From JBBQFI01 sp038237805 (GTDB lineage Bacteria; Verrucomicrobiota; Verrucomicrobiia; Chthoniobacterales; UBA10450): DNA of 64,000 nt. The position numbers were made by a program, and so were the translations under genes. The stretch is from positions 248,001 through 312,000 of the forward strand of contig JBBRYI010000002.1 in assembly GCA_038237805.1 (NCBI GenBank), written 5' to 3'. Positions within the stretch are counted from its first letter, which is position 1. Each line of letters starts with the position of its first letter. The notes under the pieces were generated by a model. The model searched no databases. It was not told the DNA's origin and saw only the letters and a list, made by a program, of their open reading frames with translations. Positions 45,499-53,388 of this stretch are shown here, piece by piece.

Positions 45499-47226
45499 AT
45501 GGAACCTGCGTATTCACCTGAGACGCCGTTTGCGTATACTGGGATCGGCTCTCTGTTGGCGACGCCGCTGCGTGTACCGCCCAACCAACGGGCGTACTCG
45601 TGGAAGGCGGAGCAGATTCAAGATTTGCTTAGCGACTTCGAAACAGCGATGTCAGAAAGTGACGCAGCAGAGCGCGAATATTTCTTGGGATCGATCGTAA
45701 TCACCGCCTCCGACGGTGATAGCCGTCCGGCAGTCGTGGACGGGCAACAGAGACTCGCGTCGGTGACGATGATATATGCAGCAATTCGCGATTATCTGGT
45801 CGAGCAAGATGAAATCGAAACTGCGGATGATGTAGAGAAGGAATATCTCTACAGCCGTCACAAATGGACGAAAGAAGGAACACCGCGCCTAAAACTCAGC
45901 GATGAAGACGCAGACTTCTTTGAACGGTCGGTCATCGCTCGAGTTGATTCTGAAATACGTGACACGAAGCGAGTGCGCAAAGTTCCCGATTCGCACAAAC
46001 GGATTCTGAAAGCCTTTGAGCTAATCAGCGATCGGATTCGCAAGATTGCCCAAGGGAGTCATGAACCGAACAAGGTTCTACAAGAATGGGAAGAGTTTTT
46101 ACAAAAGAGCGTCAAAGTCCTGGTCCTCATGGTGCGAGATGAAAGCCGCGCCTACCAAATTTTTGAGACCTTGAACGACCGTGGGCTCGAGCTCGCGATC
46201 GCCGACCTCTTAAAGAATTACGTTCTCGGTAAAGCCGGCAAGCGAAACTTTGATCAAGTGCGATTTCAGTGGACCACTGCGGTCTCACGATTGGGTGGAG
46301 ATGCGATTATTAAACGATTCATTCATCACTTCTGGGCGTCGAAGAATGGTTTAGTTCGTGAACGCGAGTTGTACAAACGTATTCGGCGTTCGATTAGAAA
46401 TGAAAGGCAGGCGCTCGACTTCACTGTTGAACTCGCAGGGAGCGCGAATAACTACGCTGCGATCTTAGATGCCGACAGTCCGGTGTGGGCACGGGTGGGA
46501 ACGCGAGGCAAAGAGCTAGTATCGGATCTGAAAACCCTGAAAATGGAGCAGTACAAGCCACTGCTCTTATCGTGCCTGGATGTCTTCGACCCTGAGAAAC
46601 CGAATGAGCTAAAAAAAGTGCTCGAGTTGCTTGTCGCTTGGAGCGTCCGATTTCAGGCTACTCAAGAACTCGGTAGCAGTGAAATTGAACGCTTCTATCC
46701 CGAAGCGGCACAAGCTGTCAGAGAAGAAAAAATCGTAACTGCTGTGAAACTCGCAGAGCGGTTCGCAGGTCAAGCTCCAGCGGACGGTGTTTTTCGTTCA
46801 AGATTTAAGACGCTGTCGATCGAAAATCGCCAGCTCGCGCGATACTATCTAAGGAAGCTCGAGAATCGCGCTCGAGCCGAAGCGGGTTCTAAAGAACACG
46901 GGATGATCGCAGACGAAGATATCGTGAGTTTGGAGCATATCTTGCCCCAAGGAGCCGACCTCCATTCATGGCCTAGCTTTGATGATGATGAATTTAAGGG
47001 GAATCTTAACCGACTCGGAAACCTGACGCTGCTGCTTCAGGACACGAACAGGGATTTGTCGAACCTGCCGTTCGACGTCAAACGACCCGTGTATCAAAAG
47101 CAGGAAGCGTTGATTACGAACAAAGCCGGAGAGTTTGCGCAATGGTCGCCTGCCAGTATTGACGCGCGGCAAGAATGGTTGGGCGAGCTGGCAGTTCGAG
47201 AATGGCCACTCACGCTCAAAAAATGA
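45499..47226 (+). CDS. DUF262/DUF1524 (GmrSD-like) protein
   Basis: 575 aa, a fused GmrS-GmrD layout. The N-terminal DUF262 domain holds VPPNQRAYSWKAEQIQDLL and the nucleotide-handling DGQQRLASVTMI motif (near residues 75-90). The C-terminal DUF1524 has an HNH-like nuclease motif: SLEHILPQG, then NLNRLGNLTLLLQDTNRDLSN. GmrSD enzymes cleave modified (glucosylated hydroxymethyl-C) phage DNA with NTP; relatives (BrxU, SspE) act in other defence systems. Here the partner is a DNA methyltransferase on the opposite strand. The gene is relatively AT-rich for the window and lies in a stretch lacking TCGTTAGGC words. Confidence 0.88.
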   Translation: MEPAYSPETPFAYTGIGSLLATPLRVPPNQRAYSWKAEQIQDLLSDFETAMSESDAAEREYFLGSIVITASDGDSRPAVVDGQQRLASVTMIYAAIRDYLVEQDEIETADDVEKEYLYSRHKWTKEGTPRLKLSDEDADFFERSVIARVDSEIRDTKRVRKVPDSHKRILKAFELISDRIRKIAQGSHEPNKVLQEWEEFLQKSVKVLVLMVRDESRAYQIFETLNDRGLELAIADLLKNYVLGKAGKRNFDQVRFQWTTAVSRLGGDAIIKRFIHHFWASKNGLVRERELYKRIRRSIRNERQALDFTVELAGSANNYAAILDADSPVWARVGTRGKELVSDLKTLKMEQYKPLLLSCLDVFDPEKPNELKKVLELLVAWSVRFQATQELGSSEIERFYPEAAQAVREEKIVTAVKLAERFAGQAPADGVFRSRFKTLSIENRQLARYYLRKLENRARAEAGSKEHGMIADEDIVSLEHILPQGADLHSWPSFDDDEFKGNLNRLGNLTLLLQDTNRDLSNLPFDVKRPVYQKQEALITNKAGEFAQWSPASIDARQEWLGELAVREWPLTLKK

Positions 47227-47256
47227 TTATGCTTGAAATCTCTACCGAGTAAGACC

Positions 47257-48057
47257 ATGGCGGACAAACCTTCGAAGCTGCGCATCGCCGATCGCGAATT
47301 CACGTCGCGGTTGCTTGTCGGCACAGGCAAATTCGCTTCGAACGAATTGATGCGGGACGCGCTCGACGCGAGCGGCGCGGAAATCGTGACCGTCGCATTG
47401 CGGCGTGCGAATCTTTCCGGAAAGCGCGACCCATTCGCAAACATCCTCGATTTCATCGATCCAAAACGTTTCCTGCTTTTGCCGAACACAAGCGGCGCGC
47501 GCAACGCGGAGGAAGCGGTGCGATTAGCACGCCTCGCCGCCACCGCCGGACTGCCAACCTGGGTGAAGCTCGAAATTCATCCCGATCCACGTTACCTGCT
47601 CCCCGATCCGATCGAGACTTTGGCCGCGGCGGAAATTTTAGTGAAGGAAGGATTCACCGTCCTCCCGTACATCAACGCCGATCCGGTTCTCGCGAAAAGA
47701 TTGCAGGACGTCGGGACGGCAACGGTCATGCCGCTTGGCTCGCCGATCGGCAGCAATCGCGGGATTGAAACGCGCGCGCAAATCGAAATCATCATCGAAC
47801 AGGCCACTGTGCCGGTGGTCGTCGATGCCGGTCTCGGCGCGCCGAGTCAGGCGGCGGAAGCGATGGAGATGGGCGCCGATGCCGTACTCGTGAATACCGC
47901 GATCGCCATCGCAGCGGATCCCAGTCGGATGGCGCAAGCATTTCGTAAAGCCATCGAAGCTGGTCGCGAAGCGTACGAAATTGGTCTGGCACAGGCGATT
48001 CGTGGCGCGTCAGCCACGAGCCCACTGACGGGAATTTTCAGAGAGCGCGGCGACTAA
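47257..48057 (+). CDS. thiG: Thiazole synthase ThiG
   Basis: 266 aa from ATG 47257; an upstream TTG start is possible. It builds the thiazole phosphate of thiamin from DXP, ThiS-thiocarboxylate and dehydroglycine. Landmarks: FTSRLLVGTGKF, the Schiff-base Lys in WVKLEIHPDPRYLLPDP, VLPYINADPVLAKRL, PLGSPIGSNRGI and VVDAGLGAPSQAAEAMEMGADAVLVNTAIA. No other thi gene and no TPP riboswitch were seen around it, so its partners are elsewhere. Confidence 0.95.
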   Translation: MADKPSKLRIADREFTSRLLVGTGKFASNELMRDALDASGAEIVTVALRRANLSGKRDPFANILDFIDPKRFLLLPNTSGARNAEEAVRLARLAATAGLPTWVKLEIHPDPRYLLPDPIETLAAAEILVKEGFTVLPYINADPVLAKRLQDVGTATVMPLGSPIGSNRGIETRAQIEIIIEQATVPVVVDAGLGAPSQAAEAMEMGADAVLVNTAIAIAADPSRMAQAFRKAIEAGREAYEIGLAQAIRGASATSPLTGIFRERGD

Positions 48058-48062
48058 TCTTC

Positions 48063-48127
48063 AATGTGGGAGCGGCCTTAGCGCCGCGATGGCTGCAGAG
48101 TCGGGACGCAAAGGTCCCTCCCACATT
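48063..48127. repeat. 65-bp palindrome-bounded intergenic repeat
   Basis: Ends are AATGTGGGAG (48063-48072) and CTCCCACATT (48118-48127), perfect inverted repeats. Inside, GCGGCCTTAGCGCCGC and a TCGGGAC..GTCCC pair fold further. It lies after thiG and just before the end of an opposing small gene. One copy only in this window. Confidence 0.65.
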
Positions 48128-48133
48128 GTTAAC

Positions 48134-48358
48134 CTACAGCGGCTTAAAGTGAACCGTGGCATCGTTGTAAAATTCGATCTGACGGCCACCCACTCGCCTG
48201 ACGACTCGCCAACCATGGCGAAGCGCGGTGTCATCCAGCTCGTCTGTTGAGAGGGAACGCAGGACATGAAGCTCAGCCGGATGTGTCACTAAATATTCCG
48301 GTTTCATGGCGAGGACTCGTTCGATTTTTCCCTCCAACCCTGGCAAATCGGGATGCAT
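48134..48358 (-). CDS. Small uncharacterised protein
   Basis: 74 aa from the ATG at 48358 (MHPDLPGLEGKIERVLAMKP). Composition is normal for a folded cytoplasmic protein, with helices (LHVLRSLSTDELDDTALRHG) and a strand end (RVVRRVGGRQIEFYND). Not recognised. Its ATG overlaps the stop of an upstream frame (TGATG), suggesting translational coupling to the small frame at 48358-48519. Confidence 0.6.
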   Translation of the reverse strand: MHPDLPGLEGKIERVLAMKPEYLVTHPAELHVLRSLSTDELDDTALRHGWRVVRRVGGRQIEFYNDATVHFKPL

Positions 48359-48519
48359 CAATTGTCCCTGGTTTTATTCGAAGCCTTCGGCCTTACATCG
48401 AGAACCGAAGGATCCGGCGGCGGCTTGAACTTGCGATTTAGTTTTTGCCCGAGCGTGCGAGCGGCTTTTTCATGCGGTGTCGGACCGCGCGCCTCCGGTT
48501 TCTCTAATCTTCGCACCAC
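48358..48519 (-). CDS. Possible very small basic protein, coupled to the next gene
   Basis: A 53-codon frame from GTG 48519 reads VVRRLEKPEARGPTPHEKAA and ends with LDVRPKASNKTRDN; its TGA overlaps the next ATG in a TGATG junction. The region 48362-48606 has no other gene, and the composition (Arg/Lys/Pro-rich, ARTLGQKLNRKFKPPPDPS) is compatible with a short nucleic-acid-binding peptide. There is no family match, and the start is a guess, so this is a weak call. Confidence 0.35.
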   Translation of the reverse strand: MVRRLEKPEARGPTPHEKAARTLGQKLNRKFKPPPDPSVLDVRPKASNKTRDN

Positions 48520-48606
48520 GCAACGTCCTGCGGTTGAAACAAAGGACAAGCTATTATCGCTCCGGCCGCGACTGGCGCTGCGGCTTCTCCTCGCTACCTT
48601 GGGCCG

Positions 48607-49857
48607 ATGGTTTCGGAAACCGTTGAATTGCGAGGACACATTATCGATTCGCTGATCCTGCCGAAGGTGTTGGATCAAATCCTCTCTCATCACGGCAATT
48701 TCAAGATCAGCGAAATCAAGATTGGTCAGAACCGTGCCGATCAAAGTTTCGCGCGCATCGAGGTTTCAGCCGATTCGCACGAAACGCTCGATGATCTCGT
48801 GCTGCGCCTGCGCCAGCACGGCGCGGAAGTTGTCGAACAAAAAGATGCGCAACTCGCGGATGCGCCGGCTGACGGCGTTTTCCCGACAGATTTTTACGTC
48901 ACGACCAATCAGCAAACTTTTGTTCACACGGGGGGCAAGGAAATCGAGGTGGTTCCGACGATTATGGATAGCGGGATTGCGGTGGACCGCGCGGCGGGGC
49001 GGGCCAGAGCGGTAAAGTTCTACGAAGTCCAACGCGGAATGGAGATCGTAGTCGGCCACCAGGGCATCAAAGTCGTGCCTGTGCAACGGTCCACCTCGCG
49101 CACTGACATTTTCGAATTCATGGCGAGTAACGCTGCGGTCGAGCGACCGAAGAGCGCGGTCATTTGCGAGATCGCGCGCGAGCTCAAACGCGCGCGAGAA
49201 AGCGGCGGCAAGATTCTCGTCGTGGCCGGCTCCGCGGTGGTGCAAAGCGGTGCGGGCGAGCATCTCGAAAAATTGATCGAATGGGGATACATCGATCTGC
49301 TTTTCGCCGGGAACGGGTTTGCGCTGCACGACATCGAGAGCGCGCTTTTTCATACATCATCCGACGTCGAACTGGCACGAGCCGTCTCGGCCAACCTCAC
49401 TCACGAGAATCAGATCCACGCCATCAACGTCGTTCGCGCCGCCGGTGGAATCGCGCGCGCGGTGGATAAGAAAGTTTTGCAGCGCGGTGTCATGTTCAGG
49501 TGCGTTGGACACAAAATTCCTTTCATCCTCGCCGGTTCGATTCGCGACGAAGGTCCCCTCCCGGAAGTTATTACGGATGCGATCGAAGCGCAGAAAGCGA
49601 TGCGCGAAAAAATTGGCGGCGTTAAGATTGCGCTCTTGCTGAGCTCGATGTTGCATTCGATGGCGGTGGTGAGTTTGCTTCCTGCCGATGTAAAAACGCT
49701 CTGTGTCGATATCAATCCAAGCGTGATCAACCAAGTGACCGACCGCGGAACTTTTCAGGCCGTCGGATTAATTACGGACATCGAGCCGTTCCTTCGCGAG
49801 CTGACCGGCTGTTTGGAAGCGTTGCGCACGTCTGAAAAAAGCAAGGCGCGAACTTAA
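48607..49857 (+). CDS. LOR/SDH-type ornithine cyclodeaminase (TIGR00300-like)
   Basis: 416 aa. The N-terminal domain (ETVELRGHIIDSLILPKVLDQIL, then VRLRQHGAEVVEQKDA) and the C-terminal NAD-binding LOR/SDH-type half (IRDEGPLPEVITDAIEAQKA, ILLSSMLHSMAVVSLLPADVKTLCVD) match the family first annotated as a bifunctional lysine-ketoglutarate reductase-like protein and later shown in archaea and in cyanobacterial AgrE to turn ornithine into proline plus ammonia. It is followed after 11 bp by the arginine-dihydrolase-like gene, with a ribosome site overlapping its stop. In cyanobacteria both activities are on one chain. Confidence 0.85.
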   Translation: MVSETVELRGHIIDSLILPKVLDQILSHHGNFKISEIKIGQNRADQSFARIEVSADSHETLDDLVLRLRQHGAEVVEQKDAQLADAPADGVFPTDFYVTTNQQTFVHTGGKEIEVVPTIMDSGIAVDRAAGRARAVKFYEVQRGMEIVVGHQGIKVVPVQRSTSRTDIFEFMASNAAVERPKSAVICEIARELKRARESGGKILVVAGSAVVQSGAGEHLEKLIEWGYIDLLFAGNGFALHDIESALFHTSSDVELARAVSANLTHENQIHAINVVRAAGGIARAVDKKVLQRGVMFRCVGHKIPFILAGSIRDEGPLPEVITDAIEAQKAMREKIGGVKIALLLSSMLHSMAVVSLLPADVKTLCVDINPSVINQVTDRGTFQAVGLITDIEPFLRELTGCLEALRTSEKSKART

Positions 49858-49868
49858 GGAGTGGCGCG

Positions 49869-50675
49869 ATGCGACGTTTGCTCCTTTGTCCCCCGGATCA
49901 TTTTGGCATCGAATACGAGATTAATCCGTGGATGAGTCGCGCACGCGGCGCCGATGTCGAAGCGACAAAAGCGCAGTGGAAAGGATTGTTCGAGAAACTT
50001 TCCAGTCTCGATTGCGAGATCGATCTCATCACGCCGCAGCCAAAACTTCCCGACATGGTTTTCACGGCGAATGCCGGACTCACGGTCGGCAAGAAATTTA
50101 TCCCGAGCAATTTTCGGCACGTCGAGCGCTCCGGCGAAGCGCCGCATTTCGCCCGCTGGATGAAGGAGCAGGGTTACGACGTGATTTGGTTACCGGAAAA
50201 TCTTTACTTCGAAGGTGAAGGCGACGCGCTTTTCGCCGGCGACGCACTTTTCTGCGGATACAAATTTCGTTCGGACATTAACTCACATCGAGCTGTCGCC
50301 GACATTCTTGGCGGTCTCGTCATTTCCGTCGAATTGGTCGATCCACGCTTTTATCATCTTGATACGTGTTTTGCTCCATTGCCGGACGGTGGCGTGGTTT
50401 GGTTTCCAGCTGCATTCGATGAGTATGGCCAACGCGCTATTCGCGAACATGTCACCGACCTGATTGATGTCGTGGAAGAAGAAGCGGCGCACTTCTCCTG
50501 TAACGCCGTCGTGCTCGAGCGCGACATCGTTCTGCCGGAAGGCGCGCCGCAGCTGGTGAAAGCGCTGCGCGATCGCGGATTTAATTGTCACGCGTTGCCG
50601 ATGACGGAATTTTTGAAAGCGGGCGGAGCCTGCAAATGTTTGACGATGTTCATGCCGCAGCGCGAGAAGGTTTAA
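49869..50675 (+). CDS. Arginine dihydrolase / amidinotransferase-family hydrolase
   Basis: 268 aa of the guanidino-group-modifying (amidinotransferase) fold. Active-site landmarks: MVFTANAGLTVGKKFIPSNF, PENLYFEGEGDALF, the His in FYHLDTCFAPL, and the catalytic C257 in the terminal KAGGACKCLTM, which follows the KSGGAAKCLTL type of cyanobacterial ArgZ/AgrE rather than the arginine deiminase type. ArgZ converts arginine to ornithine, CO2 and two ammonia. Together with the gene upstream this gives arginine to ornithine to proline. A dimethylarginine hydrolase activity cannot be excluded. A Shine-Dalgarno AGGAG lies at 49857-49861. Confidence 0.83.
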   Translation: MRRLLLCPPDHFGIEYEINPWMSRARGADVEATKAQWKGLFEKLSSLDCEIDLITPQPKLPDMVFTANAGLTVGKKFIPSNFRHVERSGEAPHFARWMKEQGYDVIWLPENLYFEGEGDALFAGDALFCGYKFRSDINSHRAVADILGGLVISVELVDPRFYHLDTCFAPLPDGGVVWFPAAFDEYGQRAIREHVTDLIDVVEEEAAHFSCNAVVLERDIVLPEGAPQLVKALRDRGFNCHALPMTEFLKAGGACKCLTMFMPQREKV

Positions 50676-50802
50676 GGGTAGGGCGCGTGTCTCGCGCACT
50701 GTGGCGGATGTCTGGTCCGCCACCTGTAAATGCGCCGAAGGCGCCTATGTTATTCGCGCGCGAGACGCGACGCAACACGGACGAGACGTCCGCGCTACCC
50801 AG
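50676..50802. mobile_element. Palindromic element filling the argZ-like/polX junction
   Basis: Sister of the carB insert: starts GGGTAGGGCGCGTGTCTCGC directly after the upstream stop codon and ends GACGTCCGCGCTACCCAG. The shared modules are the GTCTCGCGC first hairpin, a GGA-GTCT-GTCC second hairpin, CGCGAGACGCG and the GAGACGTCCGCGCTACCC end; the centre is diverged. The opposing polX gene uses the CTA at 50795-50797 (TAG on its strand) as stop, so polX ends inside the element. Confidence 0.8.
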
Positions 50803-52552
50803 ATCTTTTGCGCGCGAGCTCAGCCTCAATTTTCCCTAACGGCAGACAATTCATCACGTCGCTTTTCGTCAGCCAACCTTTGCGCGCGACGCCCACGCCA
50901 AAACGCAATTCCTGCAGGCGCTCGACACGGTGCGCGTCGGGATTGATCACACACTTCACTCCTTTTTCTTTCGCGAGCGGCCACCAGCGCCAATCGAGAT
51001 CGAGCCGTTTCGGCGCCGCGTTAATTTCGATCCATGTTCCTGTCTCTGCTGCAGCCTCGATCACCGCAGGAATATCGATCGCGTAAGGATCGCGTTTCAA
51101 CAGCAGCCGTCCTGTCGGATGTCCCAGCATCGTTACGTAAGGATTTTGCAACGCGCGAATGACGCGCTCCGTCATTTGCGCCTCGGACAAACTGAAAACG
51201 GAATGGATTGAGGCGACGACAAAATCCAATTGCGCGAGCACGTCGTCTTCGAAGTCGAGTGTGCCGTCCCGCAAGATGTCGCACTCGACTCCGGCAAAAA
51301 TGCGAAAGCCATCGAAACGGGTGTTTAGTTTTTTGATCGCAGCGATCTGCTCGCGCAGGCGTTCGACATCGAGTCCGTGCGCTTGAATGGAACTACGACT
51401 GTGATCGGCGATGCCGAGATATTGCAAGCCGAGTTCCTGGGCCGCTGCCGCCATTTCCTCGAGCGTATTATGACCATCGCTCGCCGTGGTGTGGCAATGA
51501 AATGTTCCGCCCAAATTCTCCAGTTCGATCAGGCGCGGTAATTTTCCTGCAGCCGCCGCATCAAACTCGCCGCAATTTTCGCGCAACTCGGGCGGAACGA
51601 ATTCGAGATCGAGTGCGCGATAAAGTTCCGCTTCATCTCGAATCACCGGAATCTTCGCCGCCGTCTTTGTCTTTTTCGATTTCGGATCGATCGGTGCCGG
51701 CGCTATCCGATATTCATTTAATGTCCAACCGCGTTGCAGGGCGCGGTTACGCATGACGATGTTGTGTTCCTTGCTCCCCGTAAAATAATTGAGCGCGAAT
51801 GGATATTCCGCTGAAGTGACGACGCGCAGATCGCATTGAATACCCGAGCGCAATCGCACGCTGCTTTTCGTCGGGCCCTGCGCAATCACGCTTTCTACCA
51901 GCGGATGTTCGATAAACGATTTCGTGATGGCGGCCGGTTCCTTCGTAGCCACGATGAAATCCAGATCGCGCACGATTTCCTTGTGACGACGATAACTTCC
52001 GGCAACACAGACTTGGAGCGTATCCGGATGGGCGCGCAAATCCGTCTGCAATGATTCGGCTTCGGCCGCGATTTGTCCCAGTTGAAACGAGCCGCTGTGT
52101 TTCGCGCGCGTCGCGATCGCCTGGCAAAGTTTTTCCTGCGTCGTTTTCCCGAAGCCCGGAAGCTCGGCCACTTTTCCGCTCTCGCAGGCCGATTGCAGTT
52201 CCGCGATCGAGCTGACGTGCAGTTTCTCATAGAGTGCTTTGATCTTCTTCGCGCCCAACCCCGGAATCGAAAACAATTCGAGGATGGCGCCGGGGAATTC
52301 CGCGCGCAGTTCTTCGAAAAATTTCAGTGAACCCGTTTCCGCAAGTTCCTTGATCTTGGCCGCGATCGCCTTACCGATTCCGGGAATTTTCTCCAGCGTT
52401 TCTTCATCTTTCAAATCGCCGAGATTGCCGCCGAAAGTTTCAATCGAGCGCGCCGCGTTGGTGTAAGCGCGAATCTTAAAAGGATTTTCATCCTTTAGCT
52501 CGAGGAGCGTCGCGATTTGCTCCAGAATTTCGGCGATTCCTTCTTTGGTCAT
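50795..52552 (-). CDS. polX: DNA polymerase/3'-5' exonuclease PolX
   Basis: 585 aa from ATG 52552 (MTKEGIAEILEQIATLLELK). Domain order: two helix-hairpin-helix segments (IPGIGKAIAAKIKELAETGS, FSIPGLGAKKIKALYE), the family-X nucleotidyltransferase (VCVAGSYRRHKEIVRDLDFIV) with catalytic Asp pair, and a C-terminal PHP phosphoesterase (GTFHCHTTASDGHNTLEEM; ADHSRSS; GVECDIL). It works in gap-filling repair. The reading frame could open upstream to 52678 within an intergenic repeat, but that part is repeat sequence. Its stop codon is supplied by the palindromic element downstream. Confidence 0.94.
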   Translation of the reverse strand: MTKEGIAEILEQIATLLELKDENPFKIRAYTNAARSIETFGGNLGDLKDEETLEKIPGIGKAIAAKIKELAETGSLKFFEELRAEFPGAILELFSIPGLGAKKIKALYEKLHVSSIAELQSACESGKVAELPGFGKTTQEKLCQAIATRAKHSGSFQLGQIAAEAESLQTDLRAHPDTLQVCVAGSYRRHKEIVRDLDFIVATKEPAAITKSFIEHPLVESVIAQGPTKSSVRLRSGIQCDLRVVTSAEYPFALNYFTGSKEHNIVMRNRALQRGWTLNEYRIAPAPIDPKSKKTKTAAKIPVIRDEAELYRALDLEFVPPELRENCGEFDAAAAGKLPRLIELENLGGTFHCHTTASDGHNTLEEMAAAAQELGLQYLGIADHSRSSIQAHGLDVERLREQIAAIKKLNTRFDGFRIFAGVECDILRDGTLDFEDDVLAQLDFVVASIHSVFSLSEAQMTERVIRALQNPYVTMLGHPTGRLLLKRDPYAIDIPAVIEAAAETGTWIEINAAPKRLDLDWRWWPLAKEKGVKCVINPDAHRVERLQELRFGVGVARKGWLTKSDVMNCLPLGKIEAELARKRSG

Positions 52553-52607
52553 GATTCGTCCCAAATCGTTAACGAGATTTCGATGCGCGTCGAATACCTC
52601 TCCTATT

Positions 52608-52677
52608 TTGTCATTCCGAGCGCAGTCGAGGAATCTCTCAACAATAAGAGATGTCTCGGCTAGCGCTCGACATGACA
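52608..52677. repeat. Palindromic intergenic repeat upstream of polX
   Basis: TGTCATTCCGAGCGCAGTCG at the left and CGGCTAGCGCTCGACATGACA at the right are inverted ends; the middle GAGGAATCTCTCAACAATAA and TAAGAGATGTCTCGG match the copies at 36710 and 41392. It lies between polX and the lytic transglycosylase gene. Confidence 0.72.
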
Positions 52678-52708
52678 AGGAAGCGGGCTGCTCGCACGAG
52701 CACGGGCG

Positions 52709-53308
52709 CTACATCCGGCCACGCCGTTTGTAGAACTCGTAACGGTGCATGATCGAATCGACGTAATTGCGTGTGCCGGGGAAATCGATGTTGCGCCGGA
52801 AGGAACTGGCCGAGATCGCCACGTCAGCGCCGCCGGCCCAGCGTTGCGCCCGACTCGCGCCCGCGTTGTACTCGGCGAGCGCAAATGGCATCGGTTCCGC
52901 TTCATGTTGCCAATGCTGCAGTGCGCGCCGCAGATACCACGAGCCGGCTTCGAGATTTTTTCTCGGATCGAAAAGCTCTTCGACTTGGAAATTATCGATC
53001 CGGTTTTCGCGGGCCCATTCGCTCGCTGCCGTCTCGCTCACCTGCATGAGACCGCGTTCGCCGGCTGCTCCGAATTTTTTTGGTTCGAATCTGCTCTCGC
53101 GCCACACAATTGCCTTCACCAACATCGGATCGATTCCATGTTCCTTCGCCACACTGCGAATCAAACTGTCGTACTGGTGAAAACGAGCTGGGCTGATCCA
53201 CTCGTAAAATGTGTAAACCGGGTCGCCCGATCGATAGGCGAAATATCCCAGCGCCGCCGCTCCCGCGAGGAGCAGACAAATGATGAGTTTGAAAACGAAG
53301 CGCGTCAT
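52709..53308 (-). CDS. SLT-type lytic transglycosylase
   Basis: 199 aa. N-terminal membrane anchor/signal (MTRFVFKLIICLLLAGAAALGYFAY), then a soluble lytic transglycosylase domain. Catalytic Glu E71 in AIVWRESRFEPKKFG, followed by GAAGERGLMQV and the C-terminal ALAEYNAGASRAQRW. It cleaves murein glycan strands to 1,6-anhydro products. It is divergent from priA with 80 bp between starts. Confidence 0.92.
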   Translation of the reverse strand: MTRFVFKLIICLLLAGAAALGYFAYRSGDPVYTFYEWISPARFHQYDSLIRSVAKEHGIDPMLVKAIVWRESRFEPKKFGAAGERGLMQVSETAASEWARENRIDNFQVEELFDPRKNLEAGSWYLRRALQHWQHEAEPMPFALAEYNAGASRAQRWAGGADVAISASSFRRNIDFPGTRNYVDSIMHRYEFYKRRGRM

Positions 53309-53388
53309 GTCGCGCCGAGAACATGTCCCATTCCGGGCGCAGGGAAAGTTGGATAACTGCGGGAAGACGGAGAAGTTTCCATCTCCTC

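Noticed and set aside
47100..47256. TPP riboswitch before thiG
   Set aside because: The preceding gene ends about 30 bp before thiG, leaving no room for the aptamer, and its conserved CTGAGA core is absent.
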